Shown: positions 8,097-16,514 of the stretch, one piece after another
How positions within the stretch are numbered: position 1 is the first letter of the stretch
How the letters are laid out: every line of letters begins with the position of its first letter
From: Paenibacillus segetis
GTDB lineage: Bacteria; Bacillota; Bacilli; Paenibacillales; Paenibacillaceae
Length of the DNA stretch: 64,000 bases
Direction: 5' to 3'
Assembly: GCF_014639155.1 (NCBI RefSeq)
Contig: NZ_BMFT01000001.1
Span: 3,018,037-3,082,036 of the forward strand
Notes under the pieces: model-generated
What the model saw: only the letters and a program-made list of their open reading frames with translations
Databases searched by the model: none
What the model was told of the DNA's origin: nothing
Made by a program: the position numbers and the translations under genes

Positions 8097-8534
8097 TCAA
8101 TTAAGATGTTTTCTAAATCCTTCAACATTCTCATCTTTAAAACCTAATTTCGCATAGAATTCATGAGCTTCTTTCCGTTGTTCTCCCGATACAAAGATCA
8201 TATAATAACAATCTCTACTTCTCGCAATCGTTTCAATTTCTATCATCAATTTCTTTCCAATCCCCATTCTCCGAGCACGCTGAGAGACAATCACATTCTC
8301 TACGACCATAAATGGTTTACACTCTCCTACAAGATCATGACAGACGATTCCCATTAGTGATCCAACTAATTTGTCATCATTATAAGCCCCAAGAACAATA
8401 TAATTTTCGTTTGTTTGAATTGTTTCATAGACATGGACCAGATTCTTATAATTTGTCTTAATTCCCATGAGCTCATCATAAAGCTCGCATAGATCTGGCA
8501 GGTCATCAAATGAAATTTGTTTTAGTGTAATCAA
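8097..8534 (-). CDS. GNAT family N-acetyltransferase
   Basis: A 145-residue GNAT. The CoA loop is RARRMGIGKKL near residues 84-94, preceded by ENVIVSQ. The C-terminal motif is KEAHEFYAKLGFKDEN. It starts with TTG (8534-8532). The TTG overlaps the stop of a short upstream frame (TTTGA), suggesting translational coupling. GGAG lies only 4 nt before the TTG. Substrate unknown. Confidence 0.88.
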   Translation of the reverse strand: MITLKQISFDDLPDLCELYDELMGIKTNYKNLVHVYETIQTNENYIVLGAYNDDKLVGSLMGIVCHDLVGECKPFMVVENVIVSQRARRMGIGKKLMIEIETIARSRDCYYMIFVSGEQRKEAHEFYAKLGFKDENVEGFRKHLN

Positions 8535-8644
8535 AGAACTCCAGCTCCCATAAATTTGTCTACATATCTTAATATCTCTTCATTATCTTTTACGACGATT
8601 CTCTTATCCGCTCGTTCTTCCGTTAGTTTGAAAACGTCATTCAT
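8531..8644 (-). CDS. Short frame upstream of GNAT, possible gene remnant
   Basis: A 37-codon open frame (MNDVFKLTEERADKRIVVKDNEEILRY...) ends in a TGA that overlaps the TTG start of the GNAT gene. It has no clear RBS of its own and lies 32 nt after the stop of the 165-residue protein. It may be the tail of a lost gene or a leader that couples translation. I do not recognise it. Confidence 0.3.
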   Translation of the reverse strand: MNDVFKLTEERADKRIVVKDNEEILRYVDKFMGAGVL

Positions 8645-8676
8645 ATTAACTTTATCAAAATCCTTATTCCATGTTA

Positions 8677-9174
8677 TTATTCTTCCTCTATAAATTCTTC
8701 TTTATTATGAACAATATACGTATTCATTTGACTAATTGTATTTCCGGATATCCTTTTGTACTTCTCATAAAGTTCCTTCACTTCTTGTAATAAATCTGTA
8801 TCTCTCTCTAAATCTGAAGGAGAAGCCTGCCACACGCCATCCTCCTTTTTACATTTTTCAATGAGTCCTTCAATTTGATCTAGCAATTCAACCATTTCAA
8901 TATCTTTAAAATATTGAACTCCACTTTTTATTCCATGCCATGATTGGATTTCAATAATATAATATCCCGAGAACCAGTAGAATTCTTCTATTGAATTGAC
9001 ATGATTATGAAATGAATAAAATAAATATATACCTTTCTGACCTTCATTTAATTGTTGATACATTTCTAACTTTGTTTGGAGATCCTTCCCTCGAACAGCG
9101 AGCAACATAGGTTTAACACATAACCAACTTAATTGTGTACTCAAAAGATCCTCTTCCTTCAAATTTACCTTCAT
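8677..9174 (-). CDS. Unknown 165-residue protein
   Basis: Starts MKVNLKEEDLLSTQLSWLCV. The middle has an aromatic-rich segment (FYSFHNHVNSIEEFYWFSGYYIIE) and the C-terminal third is charged and helical, ending in EEFIEEE. No signal peptide or membrane segment. It is the gene after the ROK kinase (15 nt apart) and probably shares its transcript. I do not recognise a family. Confidence 0.6.
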   Translation of the reverse strand: MKVNLKEEDLLSTQLSWLCVKPMLLAVRGKDLQTKLEMYQQLNEGQKGIYLFYSFHNHVNSIEEFYWFSGYYIIEIQSWHGIKSGVQYFKDIEMVELLDQIEGLIEKCKKEDGVWQASPSDLERDTDLLQEVKELYEKYKRISGNTISQMNTYIVHNKEEFIEEE

Positions 9175-9189
9175 TGATTTCTCCCTTCT

Positions 9190-10176
9190 TTATGTATGAG
9201 CTACTCTATCTAATTTTAGTCTTTCGATGGCATAAGTTGCCGCACCTATCATTCCTGCTGTTCCACCTAGCTGGCCCTGCAGAATCTTACATGCTGAACT
9301 GGACAACTTTAATGCATGCTTGGCAGTTGTTTCTCGAACAATGTTTAGTAGTCTATCTCCAGCAGCAGACATACCACCACCTACAATAATTACTTCAGGG
9401 TTTAATAAATTAATTACGTTAGAAAGCCCAAACCCTAGTATTCTCCCCGTTTCATGCATAACTTCAATAGCAACATGATCTCCTAGATCATAGGCATCGG
9501 AAATCATTTTTGCAGATATTTTACTTGTATCTCGCTCCACCCATTCTTCAATGATGCTTCTTTGGCCATCATTGAGTTTTCCAATTAATGTGTTCACCAT
9601 ACCAACAGCCGAGACGTATCTTCCTAAGCATCCCGAGCTTCCGCATTTACAAGGACGACCTTCTCTATACATATTCAGATGTCCGATTTCCCCAGCACTC
9701 GAGGTTGCACCATACATGACTTTTCCATCAGTGATAATCCCTGACCCCAGTCCGGTTCCCAAAGTAATTAATACTAGGTTTTGATGCCCTATCCCAGCAC
9801 CATATCGCCATTCTCCATAGAGATTTACACGAACATCGTTATCAATAAAAGTTGGAAAATCAAAAAAGGTCTTCATGTGCTTCACAACATGAATGTTCTC
9901 CCAATCGGGAAAGTTAGGTGAGAAAATAGAAAGCCCTTCATTAGGATCTAAAAGACCTGGAATCCCCATCCCCATGCATTTGATATCATTTGCTGACAAA
10001 TTTGCTGTATGAATCATTTCCATGATCGTTTTTATCATTCTATCCATAACATGGTTTGGTCCCATGGCTGCTTCTGTAGGTACACTTTTTTCAGTTATGG
10101 TCTTTAGATCATTATTAAATATAGCCGCTTTCATATTAGTACCACCAAGATCAATTCCTATAGTATATTGCTTCAT
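9190..10176 (-). CDS. glcK: ROK-family glucokinase
   Basis: A 328-residue ROK sugar kinase, probably phosphorylating glucose. The ATP-binding site is TIGIDLGGTNMKAAI at the N-terminus, and FIDNDVRVNLYGEW carries the catalytic-base region. The ROK signature includes LGTGLGSGIITDGK and GEIGHLN. The zinc motif is CKCGSSGCLGRY, with Gly where the last acidic residue is often Glu. AGGAG precedes ATG. Specificity for glucose rather than another hexose is inferred from overall likeness only. Confidence 0.88.
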   Translation of the reverse strand: MKQYTIGIDLGGTNMKAAIFNNDLKTITEKSVPTEAAMGPNHVMDRMIKTIMEMIHTANLSANDIKCMGMGIPGLLDPNEGLSIFSPNFPDWENIHVVKHMKTFFDFPTFIDNDVRVNLYGEWRYGAGIGHQNLVLITLGTGLGSGIITDGKVMYGATSSAGEIGHLNMYREGRPCKCGSSGCLGRYVSAVGMVNTLIGKLNDGQRSIIEEWVERDTSKISAKMISDAYDLGDHVAIEVMHETGRILGFGLSNVINLLNPEVIIVGGGMSAAGDRLLNIVRETTAKHALKLSSSACKILQGQLGGTAGMIGAATYAIERLKLDRVAHT

Positions 10177-10256
10177 ATCACGACTCCTGTAATTTCATAA
10201 AATATTATTCCATCTGATGCTATATGCTCACAATATTTCCATCAGGAACTACAATG

Positions 10257-10793
10257 CTAGCAATTTTTTATTCTTTCTATTGTATCTTCAATTTTTTCTA
10301 CAATACCAAATCGATGATTAAAAATATTAAAGTTATAATATTCATACAAGCCTTTTGCCGAAAAACTTCCGTTATCAAATGTTGTATTTGATTTCTCTGG
10401 AATTACTAACTTAAACCCATACTCAAAGGCAACTTTACAAGTCGTATCTATGCAGTATTCTGTTTGCATTCCTGTAATTATTAATTGATCTATGTCTTTG
10501 CTATCCAAATACTCATGTAAATTTGTTCCCCTAAAAGCAGAATTATAATTTTTATTGATCACCGTTTCATTAGGATTTGGACTTATTTCATCATAGATCT
10601 TCCACCCTTCTGAGTTGGGTTCTAATTCATCACCGATTGGATCACTGTGCTGAATGTAAATTACCTCTACGTTATTCTCACGACTGACTTCGATTAATCT
10701 TTTTATATTATTTATTATCGTCTCGATTTCAAAAGGTTGTGCCCACACTAAAGCATTTTGGACATCCACGACTAAAAGTGCTGTGTTTTTCAT
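10257..10793 (-). CDS. Isochorismatase-family cysteine hydrolase
   Basis: A 178-residue isochorismatase-like hydrolase. It begins MKNTALLVVDVQNALV, with the catalytic Asp in VVDVQN. The Cys nucleophile lies in ITGMQTEYCIDTTCKVA and the cis-peptide region just before it. GGAGGG sets the start at 10793 rather than the longer frame. These enzymes hydrolyse amides or enol ethers such as nicotinamide, ureas and isochorismate. The cargo-like context gives no clue to the substrate. Confidence 0.88.
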   Translation of the reverse strand: MKNTALLVVDVQNALVWAQPFEIETIINNIKRLIEVSRENNVEVIYIQHSDPIGDELEPNSEGWKIYDEISPNPNETVINKNYNSAFRGTNLHEYLDSKDIDQLIITGMQTEYCIDTTCKVAFEYGFKLVIPEKSNTTFDNGSFSAKGLYEYYNFNIFNHRFGIVEKIEDTIERIKNC

Positions 10794-10835
10794 TAATTGT
10801 CCCTCCAATAGATAGATATGATTTTGGATAATACC

Positions 10836-11621
10836 TTATAAGGCTAATTTTAGCTGTAATTTATTTCTAATCTCTTGTCTATATTCCCCTTGCATTTCAT
10901 CGATTCTTGCTGCTAAAGTTGGTATCATCCATCGTTCAAGGAAACTATCGTTCAGATCAGCTAGCTTAATATACTCGGCTAAATACTCCTTGTTAAATAA
11001 CTCTCGAAGTACTCTGTTCATTAACCAACTTGGAGCATTAGGCGGTAGCGAATGTGATTGAATCATCATAGAAGTCCTAGTAACATCAGCTTCTTGGTTA
11101 CCAATTAATACATTTAACCAATCAATTATTATCGGACCTTTCGGTGAAATAATGATGTTATCTGGATGAAAATCATAATGACATATCCTATTGCCATCAG
11201 GTAATGAATTTAATAAATCCAAAATGACCTGCTTCTCATGATCAGATATCTCTAGTGAATTATTAACTTTATTAGCTATTTCAAGTTTAAGATTTGGAAC
11301 AAGCTTATTCTCAACATTGTGAATCTCATATTGAAGATTTGCCATCAGCTTAGCGTTATAAGATATGCTCCGTTCTGTTGGTTCGATACGCCATAACATC
11401 GTGGGACCATCAATTTTCTCATAAACGATACCTATCTTGCCTTCATATTCTACTAGTCCAGAATAATTAGGTGATCTCAGCTTTAAGTTATTAATTATTT
11501 CTGCATTTTTCGCTTCATTCATCGCGGAACTTTGATCATGAAAAATCTTTATTATTTCAGCCTTCCCCCATTGGTAGACTCTTGCAGTGTTGCCAATACC
11601 AATTAATTCTCCGATTTTCAT
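10836..11621 (-). CDS. APH-family kinase-like phosphotransferase
   Basis: A 261-residue aminoglycoside phosphotransferase/choline kinase fold. The nucleotide loop is LIGIGNTARVYQWG, the lysine is in AEIIKIFH, the catalytic loop is CHYDFHPDNIIIS near residue 148, and the metal motif is IIIDWLN near 168. Such proteins phosphorylate antibiotics, sugars or amino alcohols. Nothing shows antibiotic specificity. It is followed 42 nt on by the isochorismatase gene. Confidence 0.87.
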   Translation of the reverse strand: MKIGELIGIGNTARVYQWGKAEIIKIFHDQSSAMNEAKNAEIINNLKLRSPNYSGLVEYEGKIGIVYEKIDGPTMLWRIEPTERSISYNAKLMANLQYEIHNVENKLVPNLKLEIANKVNNSLEISDHEKQVILDLLNSLPDGNRICHYDFHPDNIIISPKGPIIIDWLNVLIGNQEADVTRTSMMIQSHSLPPNAPSWLMNRVLRELFNKEYLAEYIKLADLNDSFLERWMIPTLAARIDEMQGEYRQEIRNKLQLKLAL

Positions 11622-11658
11622 GGTATGTTCCTCTCTTTGAGTAGAATTTGTAAATGAG

Positions 11659-12471
11659 TTATTTTTCAGTCCACGATGTTCTAATATATCCCACTTTCAT
11701 CCCCATCCGCTCCATATTTCGATGGCTCTGAGATAAGAAAGCGCACTGTCCTACTACTAGTTTACAATGATGTTGTAATGATTCTTCGATTCTTTTTTCG
11801 ATAAGCCGTTGTTGTAGCCCTTGATTTCGGAATTCCGGTAATGTGGCTGCAAAAGTTAGTGAAGCAATACCATCTTTCATGTGCATGACACCTACTGCAG
11901 CAGGTGCTTCGTCCATATAAGCAATAAAAAACTTCCAGCCAGGTCGGTTGTACAAAACCTTATTATTCGCTGCTACAGATGGAATACCATCATCTGATAA
12001 TCCAGTTCCTCTGCAATGAATGGTCGCATATTGAACAAATTGATTCTCTTGAAGCGCTTGAATTGTAATATTCGTATTCGTACTATCATCGTTTTTAAAC
12101 TCTTTTGGCTCAATATACAATGATGAATGAAACCCAGACTGATAGAATCCGCGGCCTGCCAAAGACCTAAGATAATCCTGATCCACAAGCGAAGGTACAA
12201 TCTCAAATTGAGCTTTTCGTTCGCGAGTTCTATAAAAGTCAAGAATGGGATCGATATGTTCAATATCAGCACTTGTTATTCCCTTTACCGTATTAAATGC
12301 AGCCCAGGGCATCGTCTTACTATACAAAGCGATTGAACTTCCAAACTGCTCTACTTCAATCCCTTCGGGATTATTAATTCTACTTTGAATGGCTAGCATT
12401 CGATCATACATATAGTTCACTTCTGATCTTTCAATTTCTTTAATAAGCTGTTTAGATGGAATGGATAACAT
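11659..12471 (-). CDS. GNAT family N-acetyltransferase, two-domain
   Basis: 270 residues from ATG 12471 (GAGGTG 7 nt upstream). The catalytic GNAT domain is C-terminal: GVMHMKDGIASLTFAATLPEFRNQGLQQRLIEKR carries the CoA loop (RNQGLQQ). The N-terminal half is a degenerate GNAT-like domain with PWAAFNTVKGI. This architecture is common in Bacillales acetyltransferases of unknown substrate. It is divergent from the MerR gene. Confidence 0.85.
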   Translation of the reverse strand: MLSIPSKQLIKEIERSEVNYMYDRMLAIQSRINNPEGIEVEQFGSSIALYSKTMPWAAFNTVKGITSADIEHIDPILDFYRTRERKAQFEIVPSLVDQDYLRSLAGRGFYQSGFHSSLYIEPKEFKNDDSTNTNITIQALQENQFVQYATIHCRGTGLSDDGIPSVAANNKVLYNRPGWKFFIAYMDEAPAAVGVMHMKDGIASLTFAATLPEFRNQGLQQRLIEKRIEESLQHHCKLVVGQCAFLSQSHRNMERMGMKVGYIRTSWTEK

Positions 12472-12496
12472 GATCACTCACCTCGTTATTCTTTTG

Positions 12497-12527
12497 TTGA
12501 CTTTGCCCTTAGGGCAAGGTGTATATC
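12497..12527 (+). promoter_or_regulatory. MerR-type promoter/operator
   Basis: TTGACT is separated from TATATC by 19 bp, the over-long spacer typical of promoters activated by MerR-family regulators. The spacer holds a perfect dyad, TTGCCCT-T-AGGGCAA (12503-12517). It points rightward toward the MerR gene that starts at 12595, so autoregulation of the regulator-hydrolase unit is likely. Confidence 0.75.
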
Positions 12528-12594
12528 TAGAATTGTAAGTTCTCAATATTTATTGATTTAAGTCCGTATAAACTATGAAAAAGGAGGTGGCTTC

Positions 12595-13419
12595 TTGCTA
12601 TCGATTGGAGAATTCTCAAAAATATGCGAAGTATCTACAAAAACCCTGCGATATTATGATGAAATTGGCTTAATTCATCCGGATGAGATTAATCCTGAAA
12701 ATGGTTATAGGTACTACTCCATCAAGCAACTAAAAAAAATGCTCTTGATCAACCGGTTAAAATCGTATCATTTTTCTTTGGAAGAAATTAAAAGCATTTT
12801 GGATTTGGAAGATGATCAAACAGAAGAGAAGCTGGGTTTAGCCCTTAATCGCAAAAGAAGGGAAATACAGGAAAAACTAAATTATTTTGAATATACCATA
12901 AAACAAATAAGCAATGATATTTTAAATTTAGAGATAGGAGTTCCCCTGATGTCTTACATCGACAATATAGAGGTTCAACTTGTTGAAACGACGCCAATGA
13001 ATATCCTTTATACGCGTCAGATGATGAATAGTGATGATTACGCCTTAGGATATGGACAATATTTTAGCCGGCTTTACGAAAAGATTGCTACTGAACAGCT
13101 CACCATGCTTGGCACGCCAATGACGATTTATCACAGCCCAGAGTATAATCCTACCGGTAATGATACTGAGTTTGCCATCCCGATCAAGGAGATTGTGACA
13201 GGAACGAGAGATTTGCCTGGAGGACTTCGTGCGAAGTCTGTTTTACAAGGGGCATACCCAGAGTTGACATCGGTATATGCCAAGCTGAGAGAATGGGTAG
13301 AAACTGAAGGCTATGTATTGGTGGAGTCACCATATGAAATATACGTGACCGACCCCAATCAAGCCACCACTGCCGAGGATATGGTTACTGAGGTGTATTT
13401 TCCTATAAAGAAAAAATAG
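12595..13419 (+). CDS. MerR-family regulator with GyrI-like effector domain
   Basis: 274 residues from a TTG start after GGAGGTG. The N-terminal winged helix is MLSIGEFSKICEVSTKTLRY and YDEIGLIHPDEI, followed by a coiled-coil linker around residues 75-120. The C-terminal half (residues about 125-274) has the GyrI-like/BmrR effector-binding look, ending MVTEVYFPIKKK. These proteins bind hydrophobic or cationic drugs and untwist a 19-bp-spacer promoter, which is present just upstream. It is followed 18 nt later by a serine hydrolase gene. Confidence 0.9.
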   Translation: MLSIGEFSKICEVSTKTLRYYDEIGLIHPDEINPENGYRYYSIKQLKKMLLINRLKSYHFSLEEIKSILDLEDDQTEEKLGLALNRKRREIQEKLNYFEYTIKQISNDILNLEIGVPLMSYIDNIEVQLVETTPMNILYTRQMMNSDDYALGYGQYFSRLYEKIATEQLTMLGTPMTIYHSPEYNPTGNDTEFAIPIKEIVTGTRDLPGGLRAKSVLQGAYPELTSVYAKLREWVETEGYVLVESPYEIYVTDPNQATTAEDMVTEVYFPIKKK

Positions 13420-13437
13420 TATAAGAGGTGACTAAGA

Positions 13438-14466
13438 ATGCAAAGAAAATACTGGCCAACTACGGAATGGAAAGCCGAAAATCCGGCAATTTTGGGAATG
13501 GACTCTGACAAGCTCTCAAAGCTTGAACCTACGATAACATCTCAGTACAGCAATATAAACGGTATTGTTATAGTAAGAAATGGCTCTATTGCTTATGAAA
13601 AATATTATAATGGCTATGGCCCGAATGATACCCACCATGTGGCCTCGGTAACAAAAAGTATCCTATCAGCTCTCATTGGTTTAGCCATAGATGCCGGATA
13701 TATTAAACATGTAGATCAGAAGATACTGGATTTTTTCCCCGAATATATTCAAGTCGCTGTTAATAATGGACAGAAACAAGAAATCACCATACGCCATCTG
13801 CTCTCGATGACAGCCCCCTATTCATTTGAGGACTGGCACGAGCCGCTGGACAAGATGTGTATGCAATCTGATTGGGTCAAATATACGCTAGATATGCTTG
13901 GCGAAGGCGGAAGTATTGGAACATTCAAGTATTCCACCGCTGGAGCGCATCTACTGTCAGCTATCATCACTCGTACTACGGGACAAAGTGCCCGTGCGTT
14001 TGCCAACGAACACTTATTTGGACCCATTGGAATGAAAGAAATCCCGGATTATGAAATGACATCATTTGGGTTTGATGATTTATTCGGAAAAGATGTAAGA
14101 GGATGGGTGCATGATCCAAACTATAACTCCACAGGTGGATGGGGACTCACGCTAAATCCCCGTGATATGGCTCGATTTGGTTTTCTATACCTGAATCATG
14201 GTATATGGGATAATAATCAGATTATTTCTGAATCATGGATCCTTAAATCAACCACGATGAATCCCAATAACTATGGCTATCTATGGTGGTTACGCGAAGA
14301 GGATGGAGTTTCTGCGTACCTAGCACTAGGTGACGGTGGCAATGTTATTTGTTGCATTCCAGAGCAAGACCTCGTCGTAGCCATTGCTTCCGAATTCACC
14401 ATGAATCCTCGTGATCGATGGACATTAATTAAGGAATGTATAATCCCTGCCATACAATCAGCTTAA
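13438..14466 (+). CDS. Serine hydrolase, beta-lactamase class C/esterase fold
   Basis: A 342-residue class C-type hydrolase. The nucleophile motif S-x-x-K is SVTK in HVASVTKSILSAL (near residue 77). The second motif is YSTAGAHLLS near residue 160, where the usual Tyr is present. The C-terminal GDGGNVICC may supply the third motif. It has no signal peptide, so it is probably an intracellular esterase or peptidase and not a true beta-lactamase. Regulation by the adjacent MerR protein is likely. Confidence 0.88.
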   Translation: MQRKYWPTTEWKAENPAILGMDSDKLSKLEPTITSQYSNINGIVIVRNGSIAYEKYYNGYGPNDTHHVASVTKSILSALIGLAIDAGYIKHVDQKILDFFPEYIQVAVNNGQKQEITIRHLLSMTAPYSFEDWHEPLDKMCMQSDWVKYTLDMLGEGGSIGTFKYSTAGAHLLSAIITRTTGQSARAFANEHLFGPIGMKEIPDYEMTSFGFDDLFGKDVRGWVHDPNYNSTGGWGLTLNPRDMARFGFLYLNHGIWDNNQIISESWILKSTTMNPNNYGYLWWLREEDGVSAYLALGDGGNVICCIPEQDLVVAIASEFTMNPRDRWTLIKECIIPAIQSA

Positions 14467-14477
14467 ACCTTGATGTA

Positions 14478-14771
14478 TTATTTATTGAATGACAATCCTT
14501 CTTCCTGCAATGCTGTCCTAAGTTTAGGTATAGAGGCCGGCCCCATACCATGAAATTTTAAGATGTCCTGTTCAGTATAATTGGAGAGCTTCTCTAGAGA
14601 GGTTATTCCGTTGTTTTCTAAAGCTCGTCTTGCTGGTGCTGAGAGTAGTGAAAGGAAGCCCTTGTCAGGTTTGCGCTCTTGTTCACAGATTGGGCAGGTT
14701 GGACAATCACTGCTCTTAGTGTATCGATGTCCTTTATCACAAGTTCTTACATCTTTATTTGAAGTTTCCAT
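14478..14771 (-). CDS. Zinc-ribbon plus RNA polymerase alpha-CTD-like HhH protein
   Basis: A 97-residue protein. The N-terminal CDKGHRYTKSSDCPTCPICE is a small zinc ribbon with five cysteines and a histidine. The C-terminal LSAPARRALENNGITSLEKL...FHGMGPASIPKLRTAL is a helix-hairpin-helix domain like the alpha-subunit C-terminal domain. Similar proteins are common as small stand-alone genes in Firmicutes. A DNA- or RNA-binding role is likely but not shown. Confidence 0.8.
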   Translation of the reverse strand: METSNKDVRTCDKGHRYTKSSDCPTCPICEQERKPDKGFLSLLSAPARRALENNGITSLEKLSNYTEQDILKFHGMGPASIPKLRTALQEEGLSFNK

Positions 14772-14854
14772 AATTAATTGTCCCCCTTGCTTAATAGTTA
14801 GCTAAGTGCCTAGGTATACTTCCGGACATACTAGTATAGACCTCTATCATTAGT

Positions 14855-14880
14855 GTATCCCAGCCTTAGATCGCTCTTTA
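14855..14880 (-). repeat. attC-like repeat, half copy ending at the loop
   Basis: ATCCCAGCC followed by TTAGATCGCTCTTTA matches one arm and the loop of the repeat hairpin. It then breaks off exactly where the integrative element at 56.1 kb is joined. The next bases are the 3' end of a HAD gene, whose TAA stop falls in the remnant. The other arm is absent. Confidence 0.65.
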
Positions 14881-15669
14881 ATACCTACACAATCGTTCTA
14901 AGATTATTGCTACACCATCTTGATCATTATCTTCTGTTATTTCATCCGCAATTTCTTTCAATTCTTGTATCGCATTTCCCATAGCCACTGAATATCCGAT
15001 CGTCTGGAACAGACCTAAATCGTTATGATCATCTCCAAAAATAATTACAGAATCCAACCCTACTCCGTAAATATTACATAGTCTTGTGATTGCTCGCTCT
15101 TTCGATACACCCAATGGCATAATTTGAATCAGCTGGTTATTATCCGTCGCCAAAATATTAACTTGTTGATCAAACTTACTGATAAGAGCTTGAATCTGAT
15201 TGAACCCTGAAAGTAATATCTTTGTAGCTTCATGTCGTTTCAACTCTTCCAGTGATTTAACAATAGGATTGGCCCTTGCATTCATTGTTGAAGAATAATC
15301 GAGCTCTCTTAAGCTAAACCATTCATCCTTAACTTCCATTGTTAATTCAGTTTGTGGATCGCCATGCAAACAATAATCTATAATCTCAGAAGTTATTGAA
15401 ACAGGAATTGAATCATAAAAATCGGTATTCGATTTTTGACAGATTACTTGTGCTCCGTTATAGTACACAAATGATCCGATGTCCAACAACTGTTGCGGAA
15501 GAAACCACCTAACGGCTCTTGGTGGACGTGCTGTTGCAAAGATAATTCTCATTCCCTTGTTGTAACAGGAAAGAACAGCCGCCAAATTCCGTTCAGAAAC
15601 CTGTTTCTTAGAGTTTAATAACGTACCATCCAGATCTAGAACAACGGTAGAAAAATTAATGGAAACCAC
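14878..15669 (-). CDS. Cof-type HAD hydrolase
   Basis: A 263-residue HAD IIB phosphatase. Motif I is VVLDLDGTLLNS near residue 9, motif II is IIFATARPPRAVRW near 55, and motif IV is IIFGDDHNDLGLFQTIG near 219. The C2 cap lies between. The longest frame starts at GTG 15669. GAGAGG overlaps that codon, so a start a few codons in (for example ATT in front of NFSTVV) is possible. The stop codon lies in the truncated repeat. Likely sugar-phosphate phosphatase, substrate open. Confidence 0.87.
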   Translation of the reverse strand: MVSINFSTVVLDLDGTLLNSKKQVSERNLAAVLSCYNKGMRIIFATARPPRAVRWFLPQQLLDIGSFVYYNGAQVICQKSNTDFYDSIPVSITSEIIDYCLHGDPQTELTMEVKDEWFSLRELDYSSTMNARANPIVKSLEELKRHEATKILLSGFNQIQALISKFDQQVNILATDNNQLIQIMPLGVSKERAITRLCNIYGVGLDSVIIFGDDHNDLGLFQTIGYSVAMGNAIQELKEIADEITEDNDQDGVAIILERLCRY

Positions 15670-15752
15670 CTCTCAAAGTATTTCTTGTCTCTTTCCTCTC
15701 TCTACTTGCTACTATATCTACCTTCAGGTATTCCAAGCCCAGCTATCTCCAA

Positions 15753-15950
15753 TTAATCCTTCGGTCTCTTAAATACAACAATTACTTCTCTAGATGTCCC
15801 TTGACCATAACTTGTATCGAAACAGGACACCACTTCCCATCCATCTTGTCCATATCGATTCAATTCACTCTCAAATTCCATTTCATCAAGTTTGCCCCCC
15901 ATGAAACCTCCAGTTTTCAATTTTATGGTTTTATATTCCCACAGTGTCAT
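15753..15950 (-). CDS. DUF4177 small protein
   Basis: A 65-residue protein (MTLWEYKTIKLKTGG...LNRYGQDGWEVVSCF...VVFKRPKD) with the WEYK start, GWE turn and KRP end typical of DUF4177. The family is small, cytosolic and of unknown function. The start overlaps the DinB gene 3' end by 20 nt, with GGAGG in front, so the two genes form one unit. Confidence 0.85.
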   Translation of the reverse strand: MTLWEYKTIKLKTGGFMGGKLDEMEFESELNRYGQDGWEVVSCFDTSYGQGTSREVIVVFKRPKD

Positions 15951-16458
15951 CTTTGTCCGCCTCCATTATAATTTCATTTATTTGCTTCATATGTCTTTGT
16001 TCATGTAAATACAGTGATCTAACCCATTCGATTAATAGCATTTCCTTAAAGGCTGGGTGCACAAAATGTCTTCTACTCAGTATGGATGGATCTTCCACCG
16101 AGTTTAATAATTCGTTTAACTTCTCTCTTGAAGTGTTTAGCCTTTCAATAATTTCGTGGGATTCTAAAATTTCATCACTTGGTTTAGCAATGTCAGGCGC
16201 CTCTAACTTTCTACTCCGATCAAGTAGCGACTCTACAGGTTTATGCTCTATAACTGAATCTTCCTTACTCTTTAGTCCCCTTTTTATGGCTACGATATAT
16301 AACTCTTCTGTCTTAATTAAGTGCTGACATATCTGACTAATGCTCCAACTGTAGGGGTCTTTCCGTTGGTTTAATTGATCTCCACGCAGATCATTAACAA
16401 TTTCTAATAACTCGTCCCTAGTTTCTTCTAACTTTTGATTGATTTCTTGAAGTTCCAT
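15931..16458 (-). CDS. DinB-family (DinB_2) protein
   Basis: 175 residues from Met8 of the longest frame (AAGGGGTG 6 nt upstream). The putative metal ligands lie in YSWSISQICQHLIKTEELYI and in the C-terminal RSLYLHEQRHMKQINEI, the H-x3-H pattern of DinB/YfiT proteins. A thiol-linked or hydrolytic role is possible, but none is known for this subgroup. It overlaps the DUF4177 gene. Confidence 0.87.
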   Translation of the reverse strand: MELQEINQKLEETRDELLEIVNDLRGDQLNQRKDPYSWSISQICQHLIKTEELYIVAIKRGLKSKEDSVIEHKPVESLLDRSRKLEAPDIAKPSDEILESHEIIERLNTSREKLNELLNSVEDPSILSRRHFVHPAFKEMLLIEWVRSLYLHEQRHMKQINEIIMEADKDDTVGI

Positions 16459-16514
16459 GAAATACACCCCTTCATTCATTTATTGAAACTACTTCTCATA
16501 TAGCACCGCAATTA

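Noticed and set aside
10836..11621. Aminoglycoside resistance kinase
   Set aside because: Only the general APH fold motifs are present. Nothing specific to a known resistance enzyme was seen.
13438..14466. True class C beta-lactamase (resistance gene)
   Set aside because: There is no signal peptide, and the second and third motifs fit the wider esterase/peptidase group.
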